Below, piece after piece: positions 44,120 to 52,954 of a DNA stretch of 64,000 nt. Under the pieces are notes generated by a model, which did not search any database, was not told the DNA's origin, and saw nothing but the letters and a program-made list of their open reading frames with translations. The position numbers and the translations under genes are program-made. Positions within the stretch are counted from its first letter, which is position 1, and each line of letters begins with the position of its first letter. Source of the stretch: Rossellomorea pakistanensis (GTDB lineage Bacteria > Bacillota > Bacilli > Bacillales > Bacillaceae_B); contig NZ_JAFBDZ010000002.1 in the NCBI RefSeq assembly GCF_016908495.1, positions 434,001-498,000 on the forward strand. Direction: 5' to 3'.

Positions 44120-44167
44120 AAGTTTTTGTAAATAAATAAACACTATTTATATTAAGTTTTTGTAAAT
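44120..44167 (+). promoter_or_regulatory. Direct repeat upstream of phosphate transporter operon
   Basis: AAGTTTTTGTAAAT occurs at 44120-44133 and again at 44154-44167, 34 bp apart, about 90 bp before the ykaA-like start. It may bind a regulator of the pit operon, possibly PhoP, but it is not a clear PhoP box. Confidence 0.35.
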
Positions 44168-44256
44168 TTTCCATTCAAACACTATATGAATTCGACAAAT
44201 TACGCTATTATTATTTAGCTAAGATTTATTTCATGGAAAATAGCGGAGGTATAAAT

Positions 44257-44874
44257 ATGGTATTCAAAAAACAGGACAAGTTTGCTATTCATTTAAGTAA
44301 TATTTCTTCTAATTTAAAAGAGAGTGCTGACTATTTTGCTGATTACAAGCTCAAGAATGCCAGCGATCTGAAAATCTTTGCTGAGAAAATGAAGAGCTAT
44401 GAAACGAAGGGGGATTCATTCGTTCATGATGTGATTAAGGATTTAAATAACGCTTTTATTACTCCGATTGAACGTGAAGATATTTTATCTCTTGCAATGA
44501 GTATGGACGATGTTCTAGATGGTTTAGATCATACGGCAGCCCTATTTGAAATGTATTCGATTACAGATGCTGATGAATACATGCTCAAGTTTGTTGATGC
44601 AATTCGTCATTGTGCAATTGAAATTGAAAAAGCAGTAGAATTATTATCTGCAAAGAAATTGCTTAAATTGAGGGACCATTCCATTAAGATTAAGGATTAT
44701 GAATCGAAATGTGACGGGGTTCTACGGCAAGCAATCAAGCATTTATTCCATGTTGAAAAAGATCCGATTCGTATTATTCAATATAAAGAAATCTATGAAG
44801 AGCTTGAGGAAATTGCGGATTACTGTCAAAATGTAGCAAACACTTTTGAAACGATTATTATGAAGAACGCATAA
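44257..44874 (+). CDS. ykaA: DUF47 family Pit accessory protein
   Basis: A 205-residue all-helical PhoU-like protein of the DUF47 family (FADYKLKNASDLKIFAEKMK, DDVLDGLDHTAALFEM), the same length as B. subtilis YkaA. It is thought to control the low-affinity phosphate transporter encoded 15 bp downstream. GGAGG before ATG 44257 sets the start; the ATG at 44233 adds 8 residues without a site. Confidence 0.9.
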   Translation: MVFKKQDKFAIHLSNISSNLKESADYFADYKLKNASDLKIFAEKMKSYETKGDSFVHDVIKDLNNAFITPIEREDILSLAMSMDDVLDGLDHTAALFEMYSITDADEYMLKFVDAIRHCAIEIEKAVELLSAKKLLKLRDHSIKIKDYESKCDGVLRQAIKHLFHVEKDPIRIIQYKEIYEELEEIADYCQNVANTFETIIMKNA

Positions 44875-44889
44875 GGAGCATTATAATTA

Positions 44890-45888
44890 ATGGATACAGT
44901 ACTGATTCTAACAATATTAATTGTCATAGGAGCCTTGGCGTTCGATTTTATTAATGGTTTTCATGACACTGCTAATGCCATTGCGACGTCCGTTTCGACG
45001 AAGGCATTGAAGCCTAGACACGCCATCATTTTAGCAGCCGTTATGAACTTTGTTGGGGCAATGGCTTTTACAGGAGTAGCCAAAACGATCACGAAAGACA
45101 TTGTCGACCCTTTTAAACTAGAAAATGGGACAGTTGTTATTCTTGCAGCTTTACTTGCAGCGATTGCCTGGAACTTGATTACTTGGTATTACGGGATTCC
45201 AAGTAGTTCTTCGCATGCACTTATTGGTTCAATTGCCGGAGCAGCGATTGCTTCTGCCGGATTTGCATCGCTGAATTACGGTGGGTTCTTAAAGATCCTT
45301 GAGGCACTCATTATTTCACCGATTCTAGCTTTTGCCGTTGGATTTATCGTTTATAGTATTTTTAAAGTAGTATTTAAAAACAATAATCTTTCAAAAACAA
45401 ATAGGAATTTCCGAACTATGCAAATTGCAACAGCAGCTCTGCAATCTTTCACCCATGGTACAAATGATGCTCAAAAAGCGATGGGGATTATCACGATGGC
45501 ATTGATTGTTAATAACTATCAAACTTCTGCTGACATCCAAACATGGGTTCAAGTTTCCTGTGCTCTTGCTATGGGTCTAGGTACATCTGTCGGAGGGTGG
45601 AAAATCATTAAAACTGTCGGTGGGAAGATCATGAAAATTCGACCTGTCAACGGAGTAGCGGCTGACCTTACAGGTGCCGCCATCATATTCGGGGCAACTT
45701 ATATTCACTTACCAGTTAGTACGACACATGTTATTTCCTCATCTATCCTTGGAGTAGGAGCCTCACACCGTTTAAAAGGAGTGAAGTGGGGGACAGCCCA
45801 AAAAATGTTAATTACTTGGGTGATTACATTGCCGATCTCTGCTACACTTGCTGGAATATTTTATTTTATACTTAATCTACTTTTTTAA
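44890..45888 (+). CDS. pit: Low-affinity inorganic phosphate transporter Pit
   Basis: A 332-residue membrane transporter of the PiT family with the duplicated signatures FINGFHDTANAIATSVSTKAL near the N-terminus (GxNDxAN type) and FTHGTNDAQKAMG in the second half. About ten membrane segments. It imports phosphate, often as a metal-phosphate complex, with protons. It forms a two-gene operon with the DUF47 gene and ends at a hairpin. Confidence 0.93.
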   Translation: MDTVLILTILIVIGALAFDFINGFHDTANAIATSVSTKALKPRHAIILAAVMNFVGAMAFTGVAKTITKDIVDPFKLENGTVVILAALLAAIAWNLITWYYGIPSSSSHALIGSIAGAAIASAGFASLNYGGFLKILEALIISPILAFAVGFIVYSIFKVVFKNNNLSKTNRNFRTMQIATAALQSFTHGTNDAQKAMGIITMALIVNNYQTSADIQTWVQVSCALAMGLGTSVGGWKIIKTVGGKIMKIRPVNGVAADLTGAAIIFGATYIHLPVSTTHVISSSILGVGASHRLKGVKWGTAQKMLITWVITLPISATLAGIFYFILNLLF

Positions 45889-45892
45889 TAAA

Positions 45893-45925
45893 TAGGGCTG
45901 GGTCACTACCTGGCTCTTTTTTGCA
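45893..45925 (+). terminator. Terminator after pit
   Basis: AGGGCTGGGT pairs with ACCTGGCTCT (several G-U pairs) and TTTTT follows. It starts 5 bp after the stop. Confidence 0.65.
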
Positions 45926-46108
45926 TTTAAATATAAGATTTTTCAATGCAATCCCTACCGCTTTTTCTTCATTTTTGATGTTATTCCTAAAACCAGTTAT
46001 GAAGCTTTTAGAATCAGCATACACATAACATATTCTCGCTTTTTAATAACTCTCTATTCCTCGTTTATGGAGCTATGGATAAACTACGCATTCTAAGGGG
46101 GGGATGAA

Positions 46109-46246
46109 TTGGCCATTATTGAGGTTTTTGGATGGACTATCACTGTGATTCTAGGAATAATATTTATATGGTCTTTAGTAATAATTTTAAAATCAAAAGC
46201 AATGGTAAAGAGGACGGAGGAAGAAGTGAAGAGTCATGATTCTTAG
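46109..46246 (+). CDS. Small membrane protein
   Basis: A TTG-started frame of 45 codons encodes a single hydrophobic segment (VFGWTITVILGIIFIW, SLVIIL) followed by a charged tail (KAMVKRTEEEVKSHDS). AAGGGGGGG ends 6 bp upstream of the TTG. The shape is that of a small single-pass membrane protein. An in-phase ATG 8 bp upstream belongs to a different, short frame. No family recognised. Confidence 0.45.
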   Translation: MAIIEVFGWTITVILGIIFIWSLVIILKSKAMVKRTEEEVKSHDS

Positions 46247-46319
46247 CTATCTTTTGAATGAAAGAAGACTTCATGCTTTTATGGAATGTTAAGGGGAGGA
46301 CGTTAAGTTCTCCCCCTTT

Positions 46320-46785
46320 TCAAAATGTTGACCTTAAGTTCATTATAATTCTTGAGATAATCGAATCATATCCCTGCATTATACCATTCTCAAATTTTTC
46401 ATCTCTAATAAAAAAGTCTAAATCAACGCCAATGATCCTAAAACCATATTTTTGATAAAGGGCTAATTGTCCTATGCCGGCATTTCCAGTACCAATTACG
46501 ATTGTTTTAAACCCTTTTGACCTGGCTGTTTGAATGGCATCCATGACTAACTGATTTCCTATCCCTCTACCGTGCAGCTCCTCTACAACAGCTACATTTA
46601 CCAATTCTACCGTATTAGGCCTTGTGGGAAGGAGGACATAAACTCCGACAATATGATTCTCACTTTCGGCTACATAACATTCCCCCCTATTTATGTATTC
46701 CTTGACAATGGTTAGAGAAAGATCTGCTAATAACAACAAGCTCATTGGTGGAGTTTCACCATGATTTAGTTTTTCTAATCTTCAT
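46320..46785 (-). pseudogene. GNAT acetyltransferase with 5' frameshift
   Basis: A GNAT-fold acetyltransferase (GVYVLLPTRPNTVELVNVAV, acetyl-CoA motif GRGIG, ALYQKYGFRIIGV). An uninterrupted frame starts at 46745 with MSLLLLADLS, but no ribosome binding site is seen there. Upstream, ATG at 46785 gives MKIRK and then, after removing one A from an A5 run, LNHGETPP joined directly to MSLLLLADLS. This matches the family N-terminus. One extra A therefore breaks the gene, by mutation or sequencing error. Translation from 46745 would give a 141-residue protein lacking the first strand. Confidence 0.7.
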
Positions 46786-47197
46786 AATGATCTTAAATAA
46801 TAGTTTGTATTTTCTATCATTGTTCCATTTTATGTTGGAATAAACTGCTCACTAAATTTAAAGAGAAAATATAAAGGCAATTCTTTTTTTATTTCAAAAA
46901 AGTGAGAGAAGATATTCTGTTTCTGGATAATCAAAATAGTAAAAAACATCTTCTAGTAATTCATTGTGTTTCTATAGCATTTGAATCTTTTTAAAAGATT
47001 TAATCATTTTTTAAGATTATATACAAAACTTTAAGTAAGAAATATAAATACGCCTATTATAAACAGATTATTCACAATAATTAGAACAATTGTTTATATC
47101 CCATAAAATTGAATATAGTAACTTACGATCCTTTCTTATACCATCATAGCTAATAGAAATATCAATCTTAAGTGTACAGAAAGGGGGAATGATTAAA
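46786..47197. other. Promoter region of the kdu-fuc operon
   Basis: About 410 AT-rich bp precede kduD. A perfect 10-bp palindrome AACAATTGTT lies at 47085-47094, embedded in AATTAGAACAATTGTTTATA, and could be an operator or part of the core promoter. No gene seen. Confidence 0.4.
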
Positions 47198-47953
47198 ATG
47201 TGCTCATATTTTTCATTAGAAGGTAAAGTCATATTAGTGACGGGTGCTTCGAGAGGTATCGGTCAGGGGATAGCCCTTGGATTGGCAGAGGCAGGTGCCT
47301 TTGTGATAGGAGCAGGTGTAAGCGATATGACTGAAACGCGAGAAAAGATTGAAGAAAAGGGAGGTGAATTTGTTGAACTTCATATTGATTTATCAAATGA
47401 AGGTTCACCTTATCAATTAGTTAATAGAGCTTTACAGATAAAAGGAAAAATTGACGTGCTTGTAAACAATGCAGGAATCATTCGTCGCTCGAACGCGGAG
47501 GATTTTCATGATCAAGACTGGTTAGATGTCATTCATCTTAATCAGAATGTTGTTTTTCAACTTTGTAAAGAGGTAGGAAAACATATGATTGAAAACGAAT
47601 CTGGGAAAATTATTAATATAGCTTCAATGCTGTCTTTTCAAGGAGGATTAAAGGTGCCCGCCTATACGGCAAGTAAACATGCTGTAGCAGGATTAACAAA
47701 GTCTTTAGCAAATGAGTGGGCTAAAAAAGGGATAAATGTAAACGCTATCGCACCAGGATATATTGAAACAGACAACACAGCTCCGATTAGGGCAGATAAA
47801 GAAAGAATGGAGTATATCACCTCTAGAATTCCTCAGGGACGATGGGGAAAACCAGAAGATCTTAAAGGGGCGGTCATATTTCTTGCCTCAGATGCTTCCA
47901 GTTATGTGAATGGTCACATTTTATGCGTTGATGGTGGATGGTTAAGTTCATAA
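47198..47953 (+). CDS. kduD: 2-dehydro-3-deoxy-D-gluconate 5-dehydrogenase
   Basis: A 251-residue SDR with TGASRGIG for NAD(P), NNAGI, Ser in INIASMLS and Tyr-x-x-x-Lys in YTASKHAV. Sequence and length fit KduD, which reduces 2,5-diketo-3-deoxygluconate to 2-keto-3-deoxygluconate. It is followed by kduI. AAGGGGG favours the ATG at 47198 over 47189. It opens the uronate and fucose catabolic operon. Confidence 0.9.
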   Translation: MCSYFSLEGKVILVTGASRGIGQGIALGLAEAGAFVIGAGVSDMTETREKIEEKGGEFVELHIDLSNEGSPYQLVNRALQIKGKIDVLVNNAGIIRRSNAEDFHDQDWLDVIHLNQNVVFQLCKEVGKHMIENESGKIINIASMLSFQGGLKVPAYTASKHAVAGLTKSLANEWAKKGINVNAIAPGYIETDNTAPIRADKERMEYITSRIPQGRWGKPEDLKGAVIFLASDASSYVNGHILCVDGGWLSS

Positions 47954-47978
47954 CATAAAATCAAAGGGGAAATTTGAA

Positions 47979-48809
47979 ATGGATATTAGACATGCGACGA
48001 ATCCAACAGATTTTAAACATTATACAACGGAAAGAATTCGAAACGAGTATTTAATTGATTCACTCTTTGAACCTGGGGAAATCCATATGGTCTATTCACA
48101 CTATGATCGTGTTGTGACAGGAGGAGCGGTCCCTATTAATGATGGATTAACGCTTGAAGACAAGAACACTCTTAAGACAAATTATTTCTTAGAGAGACGT
48201 GAGATAGGGATTATAAATATTGGCTCCAAAGGAAAAGTGTTGGTTGATGGGCAAGAATACAAGCTTAATAAACGAGATTGTCTATACGTTGGACTAGGGA
48301 AAGAAGAGGTAGTTTTATATAGTGAAGATCAGTCAAACCCAGCTAGATTTTATTTTGTATCTACTTTGGCCCACAAGGAGTATCCAACCAAGATTCTACC
48401 TATAGAAGAGGCAGAACCAAACCATTTAGGATCTGAAAGTGAATCAAATAAAAGAATAATATATAAATATATTCATGAAAACGGCATTCAGAGCTGTCAA
48501 TTGATGATGGGGATGACCATGTTTGAACCAAATAATATATGGAATACGATGCCGGCACATCTTCACGATCGACGTATGGAAGTCTATCTTTATTTTGATA
48601 TGGATGAAGATGCTAGAGTTTTTCATTTTATGGGGGAACCACAAGAGACTCGCCATATTGTGATGAAGAATGAACAAGCTGTTCTTTCTCCTCCTTGGTC
48701 AATCCATTCTGGAGCTGGTACAAACAGTTATACCTTTATTTGGGCTATGTCTGGTGAGAACTATACATTTACAGACATGGACGGTGTCAAAATGGACGAT
48801 TTAAGATAA
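47979..48809 (+). CDS. kduI: 5-dehydro-4-deoxy-D-glucuronate isomerase
   Basis: A 276-residue cupin-fold isomerase (KHYTTERIRNEYLIDSLFEP start, HLHDRRMEVYLYFD with the zinc-binding residues, PPWSIHSGAGTNSYTFIW). It converts 5-keto-4-deoxyuronate, made by polysaccharide lyase action on uronate polymers, to 2,5-diketo-3-deoxygluconate for KduD. It sits 25 bp after kduD. Its presence ties this operon to the secreted lyase encoded at 55.5 kb. Confidence 0.95.
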   Translation: MDIRHATNPTDFKHYTTERIRNEYLIDSLFEPGEIHMVYSHYDRVVTGGAVPINDGLTLEDKNTLKTNYFLERREIGIINIGSKGKVLVDGQEYKLNKRDCLYVGLGKEEVVLYSEDQSNPARFYFVSTLAHKEYPTKILPIEEAEPNHLGSESESNKRIIYKYIHENGIQSCQLMMGMTMFEPNNIWNTMPAHLHDRRMEVYLYFDMDEDARVFHFMGEPQETRHIVMKNEQAVLSPPWSIHSGAGTNSYTFIWAMSGENYTFTDMDGVKMDDLR

Positions 48810-48860
48810 TAGGCATAAATTAGTGACTTGATTAATTAATGCAGGTGTATGGATAGGTTT

Positions 48861-48904
48861 CTTTTAACACATTTGCTCCAGTGCGGTAGTGAATGTGTTA
48901 AAAG
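48861..48904 (+). promoter_or_regulatory. 13-bp perfect stem-loop inside the operon
   Basis: CTTTTAACACATT at 48861-48873 is perfectly complementary to AATGTGTTAAAAG at 48892-48904, with an 18-nt loop. It lies between kduI and the lactonase gene and is not followed by a T run. It may be an RNA-processing or stabilising element, or an operator. Confidence 0.6.
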
Positions 48905-48938
48905 TGATTGGAATGGCTTATGTGAAAGGACTATTTAT

Positions 48939-49778
48939 ATGAAGATTGATGCACACCAACACTTCTGGGATCTAGAGTGTAACAAGTATAAATGGCTAAC
49001 CACTTCTCAAAAAATTTTATATCGTAATTATCTTCCGGATCAACTCTTGCATCATTTAAAAAGCCATCAAATTAGGAAAACCGTCTTAATACAAGCGGCT
49101 GATAACGTTAAAGAAACCGAATATTTATTAGATTTATATAAAAAGAATGATTTCATCGCAGGTGTTGTCGGCTGGCTAGATATGGAGTCGGCTGATTTTG
49201 AAATAAAATATAAAAAAATGAAAGAGCATCGAGGCTTTATCGGAATCCGGCCTATGCTCCAGGATTTAGAAGATGATCAATGGATCTTACGGCCAGCTGT
49301 ATTAAAAAATATCGAGTTATTGGTGAATGATGATTTCCCGATTGATATTTTAATTTTCCCCCGTCACCTTCAGACTATTATTGAACTTCTTGAGTACTTC
49401 CCTACTTTAAGAATGGTTATTAATCACTTGGCTAAACCGGATATAGACAGAGGAATAAATGAAATATGGAGAAGGGATATGACTAAAATCTCCACGTTCA
49501 AGAATGTAATGTGCAAACTATCAGGGCTGATTACTCAAACAACGATTCCATTTCCCGATGTTGATTTTAAACCGTTTGTATATTTTGTTGTTGATGTGTT
49601 TGGAGCCCATTCGGTGATGTTTGGCAGTGATTGGCCAGTATGTTTATTAGCTGGAGAATATAGTGACGTGTATACAACATTAGTAGAATCACTTCCTAAA
49701 GGCTTATCGCGGGAAGAAATGAATGGGATTTTTGGTGGGAATGCAATTAATTTTTATAAACTAAATTTGGAAAAGTAA
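48939..49778 (+). CDS. Amidohydrolase, probable L-fuconolactonase
   Basis: A 279-residue TIM-barrel lactonase of the amidohydrolase-2 group: DAHQHFWD near the N-terminus (metal histidines), INHLAKPD, and FGSDWPVCLL near the C-terminus with the catalytic Asp. This set is typical of L-fuconolactonase and rhamnonolactonase. Beside fucU and a UxaA-type dehydratase, L-fucono-1,5-lactone is the likely substrate. Start 48939 follows GAAAGGA; the frame could begin at 48849 but that leader is inside the stem-loop. Confidence 0.85.
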   Translation: MKIDAHQHFWDLECNKYKWLTTSQKILYRNYLPDQLLHHLKSHQIRKTVLIQAADNVKETEYLLDLYKKNDFIAGVVGWLDMESADFEIKYKKMKEHRGFIGIRPMLQDLEDDQWILRPAVLKNIELLVNDDFPIDILIFPRHLQTIIELLEYFPTLRMVINHLAKPDIDRGINEIWRRDMTKISTFKNVMCKLSGLITQTTIPFPDVDFKPFVYFVVDVFGAHSVMFGSDWPVCLLAGEYSDVYTTLVESLPKGLSREEMNGIFGGNAINFYKLNLEK

Positions 49779-49800
49779 GTGATTATAAAGGGGGATATTA

Positions 49801-50595
49801 GTGAGATTACATAATAAGGTTGCCCTTATTACTGGGGGAGCCAGTGGTATTGGTGAAGAGACTTCCTACTTATTTGCAGCTGAGGGAGCAAAAGTCATAA
49901 TTGCCGATATCCATAAAGAAAAGATTAATAGGATAGTAGAGAATTTAAGAAAAAGGGGACATGAGGTTTTAGGAATTCAATGTGATGTTTCAAAGGAACT
50001 TGAGGTTAAACAGTTAATTTATCAATCAATTGAGTTCTTTGGGAGACTAGATATTTTATTTAATAATGCAGGAGCCATCTTACCTAAAAAACTACAAGCC
50101 ATATCAAGTGAAGAGTGGGATCATTTGTTTAAAGTAAATGTTAAAAGTATCTTTTTAACTGTTAAACATGGTCTTGATTATTTAAAAAATAGTGAAGGGA
50201 GCATCATTAATATGGCTTCCATGACAGGGGTTGTTGGTCAGCAAAATAACCCAGCCTATTCTGCTACTAAAGGTGCTGTTATTGCTTTGACTAAGGCTAT
50301 GGCTATTGACTTTGCACCCTATAATGTCCGTGTTAATTCCTTAAGCCCAGCTGGAGTTAACACCCCATTATTGGAGACTTGGATAGCAAAACAACATAAT
50401 CCAGAAAAAGCACGCCATGCTCAGGATCGCTCCCATTTGCTCGGACGGATGGCATCTTCGTTAGAAATTGCCAAAGTAGTATTATTTCTAGGAAGCTGCG
50501 ATTCCTCATTTATCACGGGTGAGAATATTGTTGTTGATGGAGGTGCAACGATTGGTTATGCTGCTGGGCCAAAACCAGAATGGGCAAATCTATAA
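49801..50595 (+). CDS. SDR, probable L-fucose dehydrogenase
   Basis: A 264-residue SDR with TGGASGIG, NNAGA, Ser in INMASMTG and Tyr-x-x-x-Lys in YSATKGAV, ending GPKPEW. In the non-phosphorylating fucose route an SDR of this size oxidises L-fucose to the lactone. This gene or the SDR at 52147 should do so, and the other should oxidise 2-keto-3-deoxy-L-fuconate. Which is which cannot be fixed from sequence. GTG start behind AAAGGGGG. Confidence 0.8.
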   Translation: MRLHNKVALITGGASGIGEETSYLFAAEGAKVIIADIHKEKINRIVENLRKRGHEVLGIQCDVSKELEVKQLIYQSIEFFGRLDILFNNAGAILPKKLQAISSEEWDHLFKVNVKSIFLTVKHGLDYLKNSEGSIINMASMTGVVGQQNNPAYSATKGAVIALTKAMAIDFAPYNVRVNSLSPAGVNTPLLETWIAKQHNPEKARHAQDRSHLLGRMASSLEIAKVVLFLGSCDSSFITGENIVVDGGATIGYAAGPKPEWANL

Positions 50596-50611
50596 TGAAA
50601 GGAAGATCTTC

Positions 50612-50947
50612 TTGATAGAACAAACGTTTAAACTTGAGGATAGTTGTATTGTCATGACAAGTAGAGATAATGTAGCAACTTTACTTCATGATGTAAAAGC
50701 TGGGGAGTCTATATCATTTACCATAGAAGGCAACACTCATAACTTAGTCGTTAAGCAGGAGGTTAAGTTTGGACATAAAGTAGCTCTACAATCTATTAAT
50801 AAGGGAGAACAAATAATCAAATACGGTGAACCTATAGGAAAAGCTACTCAATTTATAGACATGGGTGAGCATGTGCATGTTCAAAATCTTGAAGGAACAC
50901 GAGGGAGAGGAGATCTAAAGGCTGAAAAGGAGGTGAACAGCCAATGA
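50612..50947 (+). CDS. UxaA-type dehydratase, small (SAF) subunit
   Basis: A 111-residue protein matching the N-terminal SAF domain of altronate/galactarate dehydratases (DNVATLLHDVKAGESISF, HKVALQSINKGEQIIKYGEP, GEHVHVQNLEG). TTG 50612 follows GAAAGGAAG. The stop overlaps the large-subunit ATG (ATGA). In C. jejuni the fucose locus also carries this enzyme split into two genes (Cj0482/Cj0483), as recalled from the literature. It should dehydrate L-fuconate to 2-keto-3-deoxy-L-fuconate together with the next gene. Confidence 0.85.
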   Translation: MIEQTFKLEDSCIVMTSRDNVATLLHDVKAGESISFTIEGNTHNLVVKQEVKFGHKVALQSINKGEQIIKYGEPIGKATQFIDMGEHVHVQNLEGTRGRGDLKAEKEVNSQ

Positions 50948-52104
50948 CGTACATGAAGGGATACCGTCGTCCTGATGGAAAGGTGGGAATCCGTAACCAT
51001 GTATTATTAATGCCGACTGTTGTTTGTGCAAATCAAGTAGTAAACCGGATTCAACAAGAAACAAGGGGGACGGTTGCGATTCCTCATCAACATGGATGCA
51101 GTCAAATTGGAAAAGATATGGAGCAAACCCATAGGGTCCTTGTTGGGATGGGGAAAAACCCAAATGTTGGCGCCGTATTAATTGTCAGCCTTGGTTGTGA
51201 AGTAATGGACGCAGAAAAAATCCGTGAAGAAATAAGGGAAACTGGAAAGCCCGTTTATTGGCTTGATATACAGGAGGAAGGAGGATCAGTGAAGACCATT
51301 CAGAAAGGCATAGAAGCGGCCAGAAGTCTTGTCATACAAAGTGAGCAAACTCCACTAGAAGATGTCCCATTATCAGAACTGATTGTCGGAGTGAAATGTG
51401 GCGGATCTGATGCAACTTCGGGTTTATGCAGTAATCCAGCTCTCGGGAAGGCGTCTGACTTAATCGTTAACAAAGGCGGAAGCATTGTAATGGGAGAGAC
51501 GACTGAAATAATCGGAGCAGAACATATTGTTGCAAAAAAAGCTGTTTCAAAGGAGATAAGGGAGAAACTTTACTTATGTATAGAGAGGTTTGAAAAAGAA
51601 ATACAGCGTTTGGGAGTAGATATGAGAGGTGGAAATCCTAGCCCTGGTAATATCGCAGGAGGACTATCAAGCATTGAAGAGAAATCTTTAGGCTGTATAA
51701 GCAAGGCTGGAAATTCTCCTTTAAAGGGTGTAGTGGAATACGCGGAGCCTATCCTGGGGAAAGGGTTTTACTTCATGGATTCACCTGGAAATGATATAGA
51801 ATGTGTTACGGGCATGGCGGCATCAGGAGTTCAATTAGTATGCTTTACAACAGGGGTAGGCACGCCAACGGGAAATCCGATTGTGCCAGTCATTAAGATA
51901 ACTGGTAATAAACTAACTGGAAAGCGGCTAGAGGATAACATTGATATAGATACAAGTACTGTCCTTGGTGGGCTGGAAACCTTGGAGCAAGCAGGCGAAA
52001 GAATTTTTGATGAAATTGTAAAAGTAGCATCCAACTGTATGACAAAAGCGGAAATACTTGGTCATCAAGAATTCAGTATCAATCGAATAGGGATTAGTTT
52101 ATAA
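50944..52104 (+). CDS. UxaA-type dehydratase, large subunit
   Basis: A 386-residue protein matching the C-terminal domain of UxaA-family dehydratases (GYRRPDGKVGIRNHVLLMPT, PHQHGCSQIGKD, VGVKCGGSDATSGLCSNPA, FTTGVGTPTGNPIVPVIKIT), including the conserved Cys and His residues that hold the catalytic iron. With the small SAF subunit it forms the complete enzyme. L-fuconate is the likely substrate from context; altronate or a related aldonate is the alternative. Confidence 0.9.
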   Translation: MTYMKGYRRPDGKVGIRNHVLLMPTVVCANQVVNRIQQETRGTVAIPHQHGCSQIGKDMEQTHRVLVGMGKNPNVGAVLIVSLGCEVMDAEKIREEIRETGKPVYWLDIQEEGGSVKTIQKGIEAARSLVIQSEQTPLEDVPLSELIVGVKCGGSDATSGLCSNPALGKASDLIVNKGGSIVMGETTEIIGAEHIVAKKAVSKEIREKLYLCIERFEKEIQRLGVDMRGGNPSPGNIAGGLSSIEEKSLGCISKAGNSPLKGVVEYAEPILGKGFYFMDSPGNDIECVTGMAASGVQLVCFTTGVGTPTGNPIVPVIKITGNKLTGKRLEDNIDIDTSTVLGGLETLEQAGERIFDEIVKVASNCMTKAEILGHQEFSINRIGISL

Positions 52105-52146
52105 ATCCACCAATTCTTGTTTTATAGACAGGAGATGAATAACGGT

Positions 52147-52923
52147 ATGAAACTTAAGGGGAAAATTGCTTGCATTACGGGAGCGGGTTCTGGTATTGGG
52201 AAAAGTACGGCGTTACTTTTTGCTCGAGAAGGAGCTATTGTTGTTGTTAATGATGTAGATAAGAACAAAGGTATAGAGACTGTGCAGGAAGTGGCTTTTG
52301 CAGGGGGAAAAGCGGTATTTATTCATGCAGATGTGAAAGACCCGTTATCAGTTAAAGAAATGGTAGAACAAATAATTAAAACGTACGATCATATTGATAT
52401 TCTTTTTAATAATGCGGGAATTAGCGGAGTAGGGCGATTACATGAAATGGAGATTCGTGACTGGAATAAGGTTATAGAAGTTAACATTAACGGCGTGTTT
52501 CTTCCTTGTAAATATATCCTTCCATATATGATTGAAAGAGAAAAGGGTGGCTCGATCATAAACATGTCATCTTGTATTGCTGAGATAGGCCTTTCTAATC
52601 GTGCTTCTTATGCCGCGACAAAAGGAGCCGTATTAGCATTGACAAAATCTATGCAGGTTGATTATGCTCCACACAATATTCGGGTAAATGCATTATTGCC
52701 TGGCACTATTCTTACTCCTTTTGTGGAGAGCTATTTAAAGAACTCTTATGATAACCCAGAAGAAGCCGTTGAAAAAATTAAAACAAGACAATTAAGCGGC
52801 GAACTTGGAAGACCGGAAGATGTTGCTAAAGCCGCGTTATTCTTAGCTTCTAATGATTCAGCTTTTATGATGGGTTCCCCGCTTTACGTAGACGGGGGAG
52901 TGGTCTTTGGCAAGAATGCTTAA
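52147..52923 (+). CDS. SDR, probable 2-keto-3-deoxy-L-fuconate dehydrogenase
   Basis: A 258-residue SDR with TGAGSGIG, NNAGI, Ser in INMSSCIA and Tyr-x-x-x-Lys in YAATKGAV. It stands between the dehydratase and an FAH-family hydrolase, the place expected for the enzyme that oxidises 2-keto-3-deoxy-L-fuconate to the 2,4-diketo compound. The ATG at 52147 is chosen by comparison with other SDR starts; AGGAG is 12 bp upstream. TTG 52117 is an alternative. Confidence 0.82.
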   Translation: MKLKGKIACITGAGSGIGKSTALLFAREGAIVVVNDVDKNKGIETVQEVAFAGGKAVFIHADVKDPLSVKEMVEQIIKTYDHIDILFNNAGISGVGRLHEMEIRDWNKVIEVNINGVFLPCKYILPYMIEREKGGSIINMSSCIAEIGLSNRASYAATKGAVLALTKSMQVDYAPHNIRVNALLPGTILTPFVESYLKNSYDNPEEAVEKIKTRQLSGELGRPEDVAKAALFLASNDSAFMMGSPLYVDGGVVFGKNA

Positions 52924-52954
52924 TAAACGATTTTACTAGGAAGGAAAGGTTTAT

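Noticed and set aside
46258-46455. 65-residue plus-strand frame
   Set aside because: It overlaps the 3' end of the minus-strand GNAT gene and has no supporting features.
47041-47190. Catabolite-repression (cre) box upstream of kduD
   Set aside because: No match to the TGNAANCGNTNNCA-type pattern was found in the region; only the AACAATTGTT palindrome stands out.
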